DNA of 64,000 nt from Streptomyces sp. F001 (lineage in GTDB: Bacteria; Actinomycetota; Actinomycetes; Streptomycetales; Streptomycetaceae): the NCBI RefSeq assembly GCF_004187715.1, contig NZ_QZWF01000022.1, positions 1-64,000 of the forward strand, in the 5' to 3' direction. This document shows positions 1-7,966 of this stretch, in pieces. The position numbers and the translations under genes were made by a program. The notes under the pieces were generated by a model. That model ran no database searches. It was not told the DNA's origin and saw only the letters and a list, made by a program, of their open reading frames with translations. Every line of letters starts with the position of its first letter. The first letter of the stretch is position 1.

Positions 1-123
1 CCCCCGCCTCCGGCTCCTGAGCCGCCGCCGGGGCCCCGCCCGGTCCCGGGACCCGATCCCTCCCCGATCCCGCCGGGCCCGGAGCCCGTTCCGAACCCGG
101 AGCCGGGACCGCCACTCTCCTGA
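1..123 (+). CDS. C-terminal tail of a Pro-rich protein (partial)
   Basis: Frame 1 is open from the window edge to a TGA at 121-123 and gives about 40 residues dominated by Pro, Glu, Gly and Asp (PAPEPPPGPRPVPGPDPSP-type). This is the look of the extracellular or linker tail of an actinobacterial surface or secreted protein. The rest of the gene lies outside the window, so its function cannot be read. It converges on gnd, with a hairpin between them. The assignment rests only on the open frame and composition. Confidence 0.5.
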   Translation, partial: PPPPAPEPPPGPRPVPGPDPSPIPPGPEPVPNPEPGPPLS

Positions 124-161
124 GCGGCCGCATCACGAAGGGCGGTGAGCGCCCATGACGC

Positions 162-192
162 GTGGTGGGCGACCACGAAGGCCGCCCACCAC
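162..192. terminator. Hairpin between convergent genes
   Basis: A perfect 10-bp stem (GTGGTGGGCG at 162-171, CGCCCACCAC at 183-192) encloses an 11-nt loop. It lies between the Pro-rich gene ending at 123 and gnd ending at 263, so it could end transcription from both sides. There is no T-run, which is common for streptomycete terminators. Confidence 0.55.
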
Positions 193-211
193 TGCCGTAC
201 CGCAGGACCGG

Positions 212-266
212 CCCTGGCCGCGACGCACCTGCACGTGGCGTACCGGACCTCCAGCGGAGCGCTCAG
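212..266. repeat. Dispersed intergenic repeat, copy A
   Basis: About 46 nt (221-266) match copy B at 41671-41716 at roughly 40 positions; the shared core ends in ggcgtaccgg and ccagcggagcgctcag. The last bases contain the TCA (TGA on the minus strand) that stops gnd, so the repeat abuts and supplies the gnd stop. Copies B and C lie near 41.6 and 57.4 kb. Confidence 0.7.
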
Positions 267-1702
267 CCCGACACCTCCGACCGGTCCCCGCCCCACAGCG
301 TGTGGAACGAACCGTCCCGGTCGGTGCGCCGGTAGGTGTGCGCGCCGAAGAAGTCCCGCTGCCCCTGGGTGAGCGCGGCGGGCAGCCGCTCGGCGCGCAG
401 GGCGTCGTAGTAGGCGAGGGCCGCGGCGAAGCCCGGCGTCGGTACGCCCTGCCGGGTGGCGGCGACAAGTACCTCGCGCCAGTCGTCCTGAGCCGCCGCG
501 ATCTCCTGGGCGAACGTCTCGTCCGACAGCAGGCTCGGCAGATCCGGCCGGGCGTCGTAGGCGGCGCGGATCCGGTCCAGGAACGCCGCGCGGATGATGC
601 AGCCGCCGCGCCAGATCGAGGCGACCTGGCCGAGGTCGATGTCCCAGTCGTACTGCTCGCTGCCCGCGGCGATCTCGTGGAAGCCCTGGGTGTACGACAC
701 GATCTTGGAGGCGTACAGCGCCTGCTCGACCCGGTCGGCGAAGGCACCGGCCTCCGCCTTGTCCAGCGGGGACGCCTTCGGGCCGGCCAGGTCTCGAGAC
801 GCCTCACGCAGCGCCGCGTGTCCGGACAGTGAGCGGGCGAACACCGCCTCCGCGATCCCGGAGACCGGAACACCCAGGTCCAGCGCGATCTGCACGGTCC
901 AGCGGCCGGTGCCCTTCTGCTCCGCCTGGTCCTGCACCACGTCCACGAACGGCTTGCCCGTGGCCGCGTCCACATGCGACAGCACCTCGGCCGTGATCTC
1001 GATCAGGTAGGAGTCGAGCCGGCCGGTGTTCCAGGTGCGGAAGATCTCCGCGATCTCGGCGGGGGAGTACCCGGCGACATCGCGCAGCAGCTGGTACGCC
1101 TCGCCGATGAGCTGCATGTCGGCGTACTCGATGCCGTTGTGCACCATCTTCACGAAGTGCCCGGCGCCGTCCGGACCGACGTGCGTGACGCACGGCGCGC
1201 CGTCCGCCGCCTTCGCGGAGATCTTCTCCAGCATCGGGCCCAGCGACTCGTACGACTCCTTCGAACCGCCCGGCATGATGCTCGGACCGTGCAGCGCGCC
1301 CTCCTCGCCGCCGGAGATGCCGGTACCGACGAAATGGATGCCCTGCTCGCGCAGCTCGCGCTCCCGGCGCCGGGTGTCCGCGAAGTGGGCGTTGCCGCCG
1401 TCGATGATCATGTCGCCGGGCTCCAGGAGCGGGGCGAACTCCTGGATCACCGCATCGGTCGGATCGCCGGCCTTGACCATGATGACCAGACGGCGGGGCC
1501 GTTCCAGGGCGGCCACGAACTCCTTGGCGGTCTCGGCCTTGACGAACTCGCCCTCGCTTCCGAACTCCTCCACCAGGGCGTGCATCCGGGACGCCGTCCG
1601 GTTGTGCACCGCGACCGTGTAGCCGTTGCGCGCGAAGTTGCGGGCGAGGTTGCGGCCCATGACCGCGAGACCCGTGACGCCGATCTGGGCTGAAGTGCTC
1701 AT
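263..1702 (-). CDS. gnd: 6-phosphogluconate dehydrogenase (NADP, decarboxylating)
   Basis: Oxidative pentose-phosphate enzyme converting 6-phosphogluconate to ribulose 5-phosphate and CO2 with reduction of NAD(P)+. The 479 residues are the full length of the long dimeric 6PGDH family. The N-terminal Rossmann motif GLAVMGRN is at 11-18, the substrate loop GISGGEEGALHGPSIMPGG near 128-146, and the catalytic segment FVKMVHNGIEYAD carries K185, H188, N189 and E192. The ATG at 1702 is preceded by a GAGGAG Shine-Dalgarno 8 nt upstream. The stop codon lies inside dispersed repeat copy A. It is monocistronic and divergent from the rpf gene. Confidence 0.95.
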   Translation of the reverse strand: MSTSAQIGVTGLAVMGRNLARNFARNGYTVAVHNRTASRMHALVEEFGSEGEFVKAETAKEFVAALERPRRLVIMVKAGDPTDAVIQEFAPLLEPGDMIIDGGNAHFADTRRRERELREQGIHFVGTGISGGEEGALHGPSIMPGGSKESYESLGPMLEKISAKAADGAPCVTHVGPDGAGHFVKMVHNGIEYADMQLIGEAYQLLRDVAGYSPAEIAEIFRTWNTGRLDSYLIEITAEVLSHVDAATGKPFVDVVQDQAEQKGTGRWTVQIALDLGVPVSGIAEAVFARSLSGHAALREASRDLAGPKASPLDKAEAGAFADRVEQALYASKIVSYTQGFHEIAAGSEQYDWDIDLGQVASIWRGGCIIRAAFLDRIRAAYDARPDLPSLLSDETFAQEIAAAQDDWREVLVAATRQGVPTPGFAAALAYYDALRAERLPAALTQGQRDFFGAHTYRRTDRDGSFHTLWGGDRSEVSG

Positions 1703-2014
1703 TCCGCCTGCTCCTCAAGGGGTCCAGTGGATCCCGTAGATCGTGATTGCCGGTCGTGCCGATGGTGCCGGTCGTGCCGTCAGTATCGCCCCCCGGGCCA
1801 TCCTGACGTGCCGAAACGCCGACCGCACGTCCGACCCTACGGGGCTCAGTACGTAGGGGAGGGGCCAGGTGCCTCAGCGGTCCACGCCCGAACCCGTCAA
1901 CGAGGGTGCTTTCTGCGCCACTTGGCCTGACCGGGCGGCCGATTGCCGTCTTGTCATGGCCTGTTCGTGGCCCTTACTTTTGGCCCTCCTGACGCTTGTC
2001 GAGGGGGCACTTCC
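1703..2014. promoter_or_regulatory. 312-bp divergent gap between gnd and the rpf gene
   Basis: This gap must hold the promoters of both flanking genes. Visible structure is a 12-bp direct repeat (GCCGGTCGTGCC at 1749-1760 and 1767-1778, period 18 bp) and a long 5' leader for the hydrolase. The leader contains CCCGAACCCGTCAAC (about 1887-1901), which recalls part of the ydaO c-di-AMP riboswitch core. I cannot fold a convincing complete ydaO element here, so this is recorded as an unresolved leader. Confidence 0.35.
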
Positions 2015-3163
2015 ATGGCCTTACGCGGCCGGCACCGCCGGTATCAGCCGAACAGGATCAACCGCGCCTCGCTCACCGTCACGGCGGGCGGCGCCGGAAT
2101 GGCCCTCCCGTTCGTCGGCACCGGTGCCGCGCAGGCGGCCGACGTGGACACCTGGGACAAGGTCGCCGCGTGCGAGTCGACCAACGACTGGGACATCAAC
2201 ACCGGCAACGGGTACTACGGCGGGCTGCAGTTCAGCCAGTCCACCTGGGAGGCGTACGGCGGTACGGCCTACGCACCGCGCGCGGATCTGGCCACCAAGG
2301 ACCAGCAGATCGCCGTCGCGGAGAAGGTGCTCGACGGGCAGGGGCCCGGCGCCTGGCCCGTGTGCTCGGTGCGGGCCGGACTCACGCGCGGTGGCGAGAC
2401 GCCCGACATCCGGCCGGGCGGGGGCACCTCGCCCCGGACCGCCAAGAGCTCCGTGGCGGACGTACGGCCGCACACCACGCCCCAGTCGCGCGCAGGAACC
2501 ACCGAGATGTACACCGTCGTCCGCGGCGACACGCTCTCCACCATCGCCGAGGAGCAGCGCGTCCAGGGCGGCTGGCAACGGCTGTACGCCGCCAACCGCA
2601 GCACGATCGGGACGGACCCCGACCTGATCCTGCCGGGCCAGCGGCTGAACCTGCGCGCCAAGGCCACGGCTGCCCCGGCCCCCGCCCCGACCACACCGGC
2701 GCCGCCCGAGTCCCGGCCGAGGACGACCGCTTCGGACGACGCCGACGACCGACGCGAGGACTCCCTCGTCGCCCCCGTCAGCGGCTCCCTGGGCACTCCC
2801 TACCGAGCGACCGGCTCCAGCTGGTCGAAGGGCTACCACACCGGCGTCGACTTCCCCGCAGCCACCGGCACCTCCGTGAAGGCCGTCGCCGCGGGCCGGG
2901 TCGTCACCGCCGGATGGGGCGGTTCCTTCGGCTACCAGGTGGTCATCCGGCACGCCGACGGCCGGTACACCCAGTACGCGCACCTGTCGGCGATCTCCGT
3001 GAAGGCCGGCCAGTCCGTGGGCGGCGGACAGCGGATCGGCCGGGTCGGGTCCACCGGCAACAGCTCGGGCCCGCATCTGCACTTCGAGGTGCGGACCGGG
3101 CCCGGCTTCGGAACGGACGTCGACCCGGTGGCGTACCTCCGGGCCGGCGGGGTCAGGATCTGA
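2015..3163 (+). CDS. rpfD: Secreted resuscitation-promoting-factor/LysM/M23 cell-wall hydrolase
   Basis: Three-domain peptidoglycan-cleaving protein of 382 aa. A signal segment ends near AQAAD (about 40-43). An Rpf (lysozyme/lytic transglycosylase-like) domain at about 43-118 has catalytic E54 and paired C53/C117. A LysM domain spans about 165-212, followed by a Pro/Ala linker. The C-terminal M23 metallopeptidase has HTGVD (H275, D279) and HLH (H354, H356). Both the glycan strand (Rpf) and the peptide (M23) could be cut, fitting a role in spore germination and growth as known for streptomycete Rpf proteins. ATG 2015 is chosen over ATG 1943 because GAGGGGG lies 7 nt upstream and it starts a normal signal peptide. 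The symbol is from recollection of S. coelicolor RpfD. The 3' end overlaps the convergent transporter gene by 11 bp. Confidence 0.85.
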   Translation: MALRGRHRRYQPNRINRASLTVTAGGAGMALPFVGTGAAQAADVDTWDKVAACESTNDWDINTGNGYYGGLQFSQSTWEAYGGTAYAPRADLATKDQQIAVAEKVLDGQGPGAWPVCSVRAGLTRGGETPDIRPGGGTSPRTAKSSVADVRPHTTPQSRAGTTEMYTVVRGDTLSTIAEEQRVQGGWQRLYAANRSTIGTDPDLILPGQRLNLRAKATAAPAPAPTTPAPPESRPRTTASDDADDRREDSLVAPVSGSLGTPYRATGSSWSKGYHTGVDFPAATGTSVKAVAAGRVVTAGWGGSFGYQVVIRHADGRYTQYAHLSAISVKAGQSVGGGQRIGRVGSTGNSSGPHLHFEVRTGPGFGTDVDPVAYLRAGGVRI

Positions 3164-4283
3164 CGCCGGCGCGCTGCTCCACGCTCGGGAAGGGGATGTA
3201 CGAGGCGCCGTACAGGGAGGAGTAGTAGGGCGCGGTCCCGTCGGCGCGACCGACGGGCGCGTCGTTGCCGTACGTGCTCTCCGTGACCGGGCTCGGCAGG
3301 AAGATGCCGCCCTCCCGGTGCGCGGCGGGCTTCTCGGGGAGGCCCTCGAGGAACGCGGTGGCGGGCTCGTCGGCGGGCCGCGCCGGGGCGACGATGCCGG
3401 ACAGCTGCCCGGTGAGGGGCTCGGGCAGCGGCTCCGCGTTGCCGGAGTCGTCGGACTGCCGGATGCGCTCCGTCGTCAGCAGGATCAGACCGCCCGCCGC
3501 CACCACCCCACAGCTCAGGGCGAGCACGGTGCCCGTGGCGCCGTAGCGGAAGGTTTCGCCGAACATCGTGATGCCCACCGCAGCCGCCACCACCGGGTTC
3601 ACCACCGTCAGCGTGGCCAGCGGCGCCGCGAGGCCGGCGCCCCGGTACGAGGCCTGGGACAGCAGCAGACCCGAGACGGCGAACACTCCGATCGCGGCCA
3701 GGGACGGCAGATCCGCGCTCGACACCCCGCCGGTCCAGTCGACCGCGACCGTCTTCGTGAAGACCGAGGACATGCCGAACGCGATGCCCGACGCGGTCGC
3801 GAGGAGCAGGGCCCGCACCGCCGGACGATGCCGGACCGCGCGGCCCGCGAGCATCAGCGCGGCGACCCCACCGGCGGTCGCCAGGAACAGGGACACCTGC
3901 TGTGCCCCCTCCAGCGACCGCGAGTCGGACGTGCCGACCAGGGACAGCAGACCCGCGAGGCCGACGGTCGCCATCACAGCGCCCCGCCAGGCCGTCCCAC
4001 CGGCCCTGCGGCCCACGAACAGCGCCGTCATCGGCAGCGCGAACACGATGGTCAGCGCCCCCAGCGGCTGCACCACGCTCAGCGGACCGTAGGCGAGGGC
4101 CGCCACGTGCAGCAGCCCGCCGAGACCGTTGAGCGCCACCGCGGCCCACCAGCCCGGCCTGCGCATCGGCGCGTACTGACCGTCCGGCGACGACACCGCG
4201 ACCCGCTCCTGCACGATCGCGCCGCCCGCGTACGCGACAGCGGACACCAGCGACAGGAGCACGGACAACGCGAGGGCGCTCAT
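3153..4283 (-). CDS. DMT/EamA-superfamily membrane transporter
   Basis: The 376-residue protein has about ten hydrophobic segments over residues 1-275. The two-repeat arrangement and motifs such as QPLGALTIVFALPMTALF and TVVNPVVAAAVGITMFGE are typical of the drug/metabolite transporter superfamily. A hydrophilic tail of about 100 residues (rich in Pro, Glu and Ser, ending near AGVRS) follows the last membrane segment and is longer than usual. The substrate cannot be inferred. It starts divergently from the FhuF-like gene and its 3' end overlaps the hydrolase gene. Confidence 0.8.
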   Translation of the reverse strand: MSALALSVLLSLVSAVAYAGGAIVQERVAVSSPDGQYAPMRRPGWWAAVALNGLGGLLHVAALAYGPLSVVQPLGALTIVFALPMTALFVGRRAGGTAWRGAVMATVGLAGLLSLVGTSDSRSLEGAQQVSLFLATAGGVAALMLAGRAVRHRPAVRALLLATASGIAFGMSSVFTKTVAVDWTGGVSSADLPSLAAIGVFAVSGLLLSQASYRGAGLAAPLATLTVVNPVVAAAVGITMFGETFRYGATGTVLALSCGVVAAGGLILLTTERIRQSDDSGNAEPLPEPLTGQLSGIVAPARPADEPATAFLEGLPEKPAAHREGGIFLPSPVTESTYGNDAPVGRADGTAPYYSSLYGASYIPFPSVEQRAGVRS

Positions 4284-4494
4284 GAGCTGCTCCTCTGCCG
4301 GAGGCTGGGGCGCTGGGCCCGGCGGGGCGAACGGTCGGCTTCCATGACCAACACGATGCCCGCTCGCCCTGTTCCCCGTCGTCGTCCCTGAGCACGCAAT
4401 GAGTCCTACTGCCGATGGAGTACGAACGCCCCCCGGTCATCCCCAGGGTGGGTGAACCGGGACGGAGACCCCCTGATCCCGTCCCCTAGGGGGC

Positions 4495-5256
4495 TTGGTA
4501 CTACTGCTCCTCGTGGACCTCGACCCCGATCTCGCCGCTCTGAGTCCGCTCGGCGGGTTCTTCGCCCTGCGCACGGTCGTGGACGGGCCGTCAGCCCCCG
4601 GGAGGTCGCTGCCGACCCTGGCGCAGGCCTACGATCCGTCGGCCTCGGATCCGGATCCCCTGGGAGTCCGGATCCGAAAAGTGGCGGCCGCTCTGAGCGC
4701 TCCCGAGGTGCGGATCGCGGCCTCGGTGGCGCACCTCGGGCTCGCGGCCCGGCTGTGGTCGACGGCGCTCGGCTGCGCCGTCCTGTACGGCAGCATCCCC
4801 GACCTCGACCCGCGGCTGCTGCACTGGGACGCCGACGGCAGCGCACCCGACGACCTGTGGCTCACCCAGGTGCGCCCGCTGCCGGGGGACGCGGCGACCG
4901 TCGTGGACGTCGTGCTGCACGGTCACCTGGAACCGCTGGCGGCCGCTCTGCGCACCCGCCACCGGCTCGCGGCGGGGCTGCTGTGGGGCAACGCCGGATC
5001 CGCGCTGGCGGGCGCCGTCCGCGAGCTGGACCGCTGGGCGCGCGCGAACGGCCGTACCGACGCCGCCGCCCGGGCCCGCGCGCTGGCCGGCGAGCTGTTC
5101 GCCCACCCCCGCCTCACCGCAACCGGCACGCTCACGGGCACTGCCTTCCGGCGCCGCAGCTGCTGCCTGTACTACCGGGTGCCCGGCGGTGGACTGTGCG
5201 GCGACTGCTGCTTCACCCGGCCCCCGGGCTCTTCCCCACGCGCCACATCTGGGTGA
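4495..5256 (+). CDS. FhuF-type (2Fe-2S)-binding protein
   Basis: The 253-residue protein ends with the ferric-siderophore reductase C-terminal cluster motif: C223-C224, then C235 and C238 (RRSCCLYYRVPGG...CGDCC). The N-terminal two-thirds matches the FhuF/IucC-C-terminal-like fold only by general composition. The role by family is reductive iron release from ferric siderophores in the cytoplasm, but no siderophore genes are adjacent. The start is uncertain: TTG 4495 lies only 1 nt after an AGGGGG run, and CTG 4504 or GTG 4513 are alternatives. A CCCCTAGGGG palindrome (4483-4492) covers the ribosome-binding region. No DmdR-type iron box was seen upstream. Confidence 0.75.
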   Translation: MVLLLLVDLDPDLAALSPLGGFFALRTVVDGPSAPGRSLPTLAQAYDPSASDPDPLGVRIRKVAAALSAPEVRIAASVAHLGLAARLWSTALGCAVLYGSIPDLDPRLLHWDADGSAPDDLWLTQVRPLPGDAATVVDVVLHGHLEPLAAALRTRHRLAAGLLWGNAGSALAGAVRELDRWARANGRTDAAARARALAGELFAHPRLTATGTLTGTAFRRRSCCLYYRVPGGGLCGDCCFTRPPGSSPRATSG

Positions 5257-5294
5257 CCATGAGGGAACCAGCCGCCGAGACAGGGGGTTTGCGG

Positions 5295-6446
5295 GTGCGA
5301 GTGGGACTGCTGACCCGGGAGTACCCCCCGGACGTGTACGGCGGTGCGGGCGTCCATGTCGAGTTCCTCGCCCGGGAGTTGAGATCCCTCGTCGACCTCG
5401 AGGTGCACTGCTGGGGCGAGGGCCGCGCGGAGGGCGTGCTGCGGCATCGCCCCTGGCCCGCGCTCGACACCGCCAACGACGCGCTGCGCACCTTCTCCGT
5501 GGACCTCGCCATGACCGCCGCCCTCGAGGGCCGCGAACTCGTCCACTCCCACACCTGGTACGCCAACCTCGCCGGCCACCTCGGCAAGCTCCTGCACGGC
5601 ATCCCGCATGTGATGACCGCCCACTCCCTGGAGCCGCTGCGCCCCTGGAAGGCCGAGCAACTCGGCGGCGGATACGCCCTCTCCAGCTGGGCCGAGCGCA
5701 CCGCGATCGAGGCCGCCGACGCGGTGATCGCCGTGTCCGGTGCCATGCGCACGGACATCCTCGACTGCTATCCCGCGCTGGACCCCGCCCGCGTCCACGT
5801 CGTGCACAACGGCATCGACACCGCCCTCTACCGGCCCGACCCCGCCACCGACGTCCTGACCCGCCTCGGCCTGGACCCGGCCCGCCCGTACCTCCTGTTC
5901 GTCGGCCGGATCACCCGGCAGAAGGGCGTGCCCCATCTGCTGCGCGCGGCACGGGACATCGACCCCGCGGCGCAGGTCGTGCTGTGCGCGGGGGCGCCCG
6001 ACACCCCGGAGATCGACCAGGAGTTCCGCGACCTGTACCAGGAGCTGAGCCGCGTCCGCGACGGCGTGCACTGGATCCCGCGGATGCTGCCGCGCCCGGA
6101 GGTGATCCAACTCCTCACGCACGCCGCCGTGTTCGTCTGCCCTTCGGTGTACGAACCGCTGGGCATCGTCAACCTGGAGGCGATGGCCTGCGGCACACCC
6201 GTCGTGGCCTCCCAGGTCGGCGGCATCCCCGAGGTCGTCGCGGACGGCAAGACGGGCCTGCTGGTGCCCGTGGACGACGACTTCGAAACGGGCCTCGCCC
6301 GCGCCCTGGACGCGCTCCTCGCCGACCCGGAGGGCGCCCGGCGGATGGGCGAGGCGGGACGGGAGCGTGCGGTGGGGGAGTTCGGCTGGGACACGGTCGC
6401 CCGCCGCACGGCCCGGCTCTACGCGGAGATCCTCGAACAGGCTTAG
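5295..6446 (+). CDS. glgA: GT4 glycosyltransferase: glycogen synthase / maltose-1-phosphate synthase
   Basis: Retaining nucleotide-sugar glucosyltransferase of 383 aa. It begins MRVGLLTREYPPDVYGGAGV and has the GT-B donor-site region VFVCPSVYEPLGIVNLEAMACG. This is the actinobacterial GlgA/GlgM type (about 385-390 aa), which in mycobacteria makes maltose-1-phosphate from ADP-glucose for the GlgE pathway and is paired with glgC as here. GTG 5295 is chosen because AGGGGG lies 7 nt upstream and the protein then starts like its family; ATG 5259 would add 12 residues. glgC follows 51 bp downstream on the same strand, so ADP-glucose supply and use are probably co-transcribed. Confidence 0.88.
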   Translation: MRVGLLTREYPPDVYGGAGVHVEFLARELRSLVDLEVHCWGEGRAEGVLRHRPWPALDTANDALRTFSVDLAMTAALEGRELVHSHTWYANLAGHLGKLLHGIPHVMTAHSLEPLRPWKAEQLGGGYALSSWAERTAIEAADAVIAVSGAMRTDILDCYPALDPARVHVVHNGIDTALYRPDPATDVLTRLGLDPARPYLLFVGRITRQKGVPHLLRAARDIDPAAQVVLCAGAPDTPEIDQEFRDLYQELSRVRDGVHWIPRMLPRPEVIQLLTHAAVFVCPSVYEPLGIVNLEAMACGTPVVASQVGGIPEVVADGKTGLLVPVDDDFETGLARALDALLADPEGARRMGEAGRERAVGEFGWDTVARRTARLYAEILEQA

Positions 6447-6497
6447 CGCGCCCGGCTCAAGGGCAATCATGGGTCAACCAGGGTGAGGGGAGCGGCC

Positions 6498-7718
6498 ATG
6501 CGTCGTGGTGGACCTTCGGTGCTCGGGATCGTACTGGCGGGCGGAGAGGGCAAGCGCCTGATGCCCCTGACCGCGGACCGCGCGAAACCGGCGGTGACCT
6601 TCGGCGGCACGTACAGACTTGTCGACTTCGTCCTCTCCAACCTCGTCAACGGCGACATCCTGCGTATCTGTGTCCTCACGCAGTACAAGTCCCACTCGCT
6701 GGACCGGCACATCACCACGACCTGGCGGATGTCCAGCCTGCTCGGCAACTACGTCACGCCCGTCCCCGCCCAGCAGCGGCTCGGCCCGCGCTGGTACCTG
6801 GGCAGCGCGGACGCCATCCTGCAGTCCCTGAACCTGATCTACGACGAACGGCCCGAGTACGTCGCGGTGTTCGGCGCCGACCATGTGTACCGCATGGATC
6901 CGCGGCAGATGCTCGCCCAGCACATCGAGTCCGGCGCGGGCGTGACGGTGGCGGGGATACGCGTCCCGCGCACGGAGTCCTCCTCCTTCGGTGTGATCAC
7001 TCCGGGCTCGGACGGAAGCACCGTCGAGCGGTTCCTGGAGAAGCCCGCGGACCCGCCCGGCCTGCCCGACGACCCCGACTCCGTCCTCGCCTCCATGGGC
7101 AACTACATCTTCACTACCAAGGCGCTGATCGAGGCCCTCCAGCGGGACGCCGACGACGCCGGCTCCGTGCACGACATGGGCGGTTCGATCCTGCCCCAGC
7201 TCACCGAGCGCGGCGAGGCCCACCTGTACGACTTCGGCGACAACCACGTCCCCGGCGAGACCAGCCGCGACCAGGGCTACTGGCGTGACGTCGGCACGCT
7301 CGACGCGTACCACGAGGCCCACATGGACCTGATCGCCGAGCGGCCCGCCTTCAACCTCTACAACCGCAGCTGGCCCGTCTACACCCACTCCAACCAGCTC
7401 TCGCCGGCCCGCTTCAACGCCGGCGGCATCGCCGGCGAGTCCATCATCAGCGCCGGCTGCCTGATCCGGGGGCAGGTCACGCGGTCCGTGCTCTCGCCGG
7501 GTGTCGTGGTCGACCCGGGGGCGGTGGTGCAGGGGTCGGTGCTGCACGACAACGTCCACATCGGGCGGGGTGCGGTGGTGCGCGGCGCGGTCCTCGACAA
7601 GAACGTCGAGGTGCCGCCCGGCGCGACGATCGGCGTCAACCCGGAGCGGGACGCCGAGCTGTACACGGTGTCCAAGGGCGGCGTGATCGCGCTGGGCAAG
7701 GGGCAGCGGGTGCCGTAG
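6498..7718 (+). CDS. glgC: Glucose-1-phosphate adenylyltransferase
   Basis: Makes ADP-glucose from ATP and glucose 1-phosphate, the committed step of alpha-glucan synthesis. The 406 residues carry the nucleotidyltransferase signature VLAGGEGKRLMPLT at the N-terminus, the conserved RAKPAVTFGGTYRLVDF and FGADHVYRMD segments, GTLDAYHEAH, and a C-terminal left-handed beta-helix of hexapeptide-like repeats (about 300-390). ATG 6498 has GAGGGGAG 5-6 nt upstream and is preferred over GTG 6483. It lies just downstream of glgA. Confidence 0.95.
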   Translation: MRRGGPSVLGIVLAGGEGKRLMPLTADRAKPAVTFGGTYRLVDFVLSNLVNGDILRICVLTQYKSHSLDRHITTTWRMSSLLGNYVTPVPAQQRLGPRWYLGSADAILQSLNLIYDERPEYVAVFGADHVYRMDPRQMLAQHIESGAGVTVAGIRVPRTESSSFGVITPGSDGSTVERFLEKPADPPGLPDDPDSVLASMGNYIFTTKALIEALQRDADDAGSVHDMGGSILPQLTERGEAHLYDFGDNHVPGETSRDQGYWRDVGTLDAYHEAHMDLIAERPAFNLYNRSWPVYTHSNQLSPARFNAGGIAGESIISAGCLIRGQVTRSVLSPGVVVDPGAVVQGSVLHDNVHIGRGAVVRGAVLDKNVEVPPGATIGVNPERDAELYTVSKGGVIALGKGQRVP

Positions 7719-7837
7719 CCCGGCCGCTTCGGCAGGAGCGGCGGCCCGTCACACGATCGAGCGGACACGCCGGGCCGGGCCTCGGTTCACGCCTTCGTGG
7801 GCGCTGACCTCGACACTATGACCTCTTACGCCACATG

Positions 7838-7867
7838 AGTCCCGCCTCTTTCGCAGGAAGCGGGACT
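7838..7867. terminator. Hairpin between glgC and the WS/DGAT gene
   Basis: Perfect 8-bp arms AGTCCCGC (7838-7845) and GCGGGACT (7860-7867) enclose a 14-nt loop, 120 bp after the glgC stop. It could end the glg transcript or be part of the acyltransferase control region; the TTAA that follows is not a U-tract. Confidence 0.45.
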
Positions 7868-7910
7868 TAATCTGCTGTTAACTGTACGTAGCCTGATCGT
7901 ACTTGACCGT

Positions 7911-7928
7911 AATCGCCCCGGGGCGATT
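7911..7928. promoter_or_regulatory. 18-bp perfect palindrome upstream of the acyltransferase
   Basis: AATCGCCCCGGGGCGATT is a perfect dyad centred 47 bp upstream of the TTG start at 7967. TTGACC (7903-7908) partly precedes it and TAGCCT (7889-7894) resembles a streptomycete -10. The size and symmetry fit a dimeric repressor operator; a transcript hairpin is the alternative. Confidence 0.5.
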
Positions 7929-7966
7929 GACTGCTGGCCCACCCGTCATCGTCGCGAGGCAAGCCA

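Noticed and set aside
4284..4494. Iron-box (DmdR) operator ahead of the FhuF-like gene
   Set aside because: No TTAGGTTAGGC-type dyad was found in the gap.
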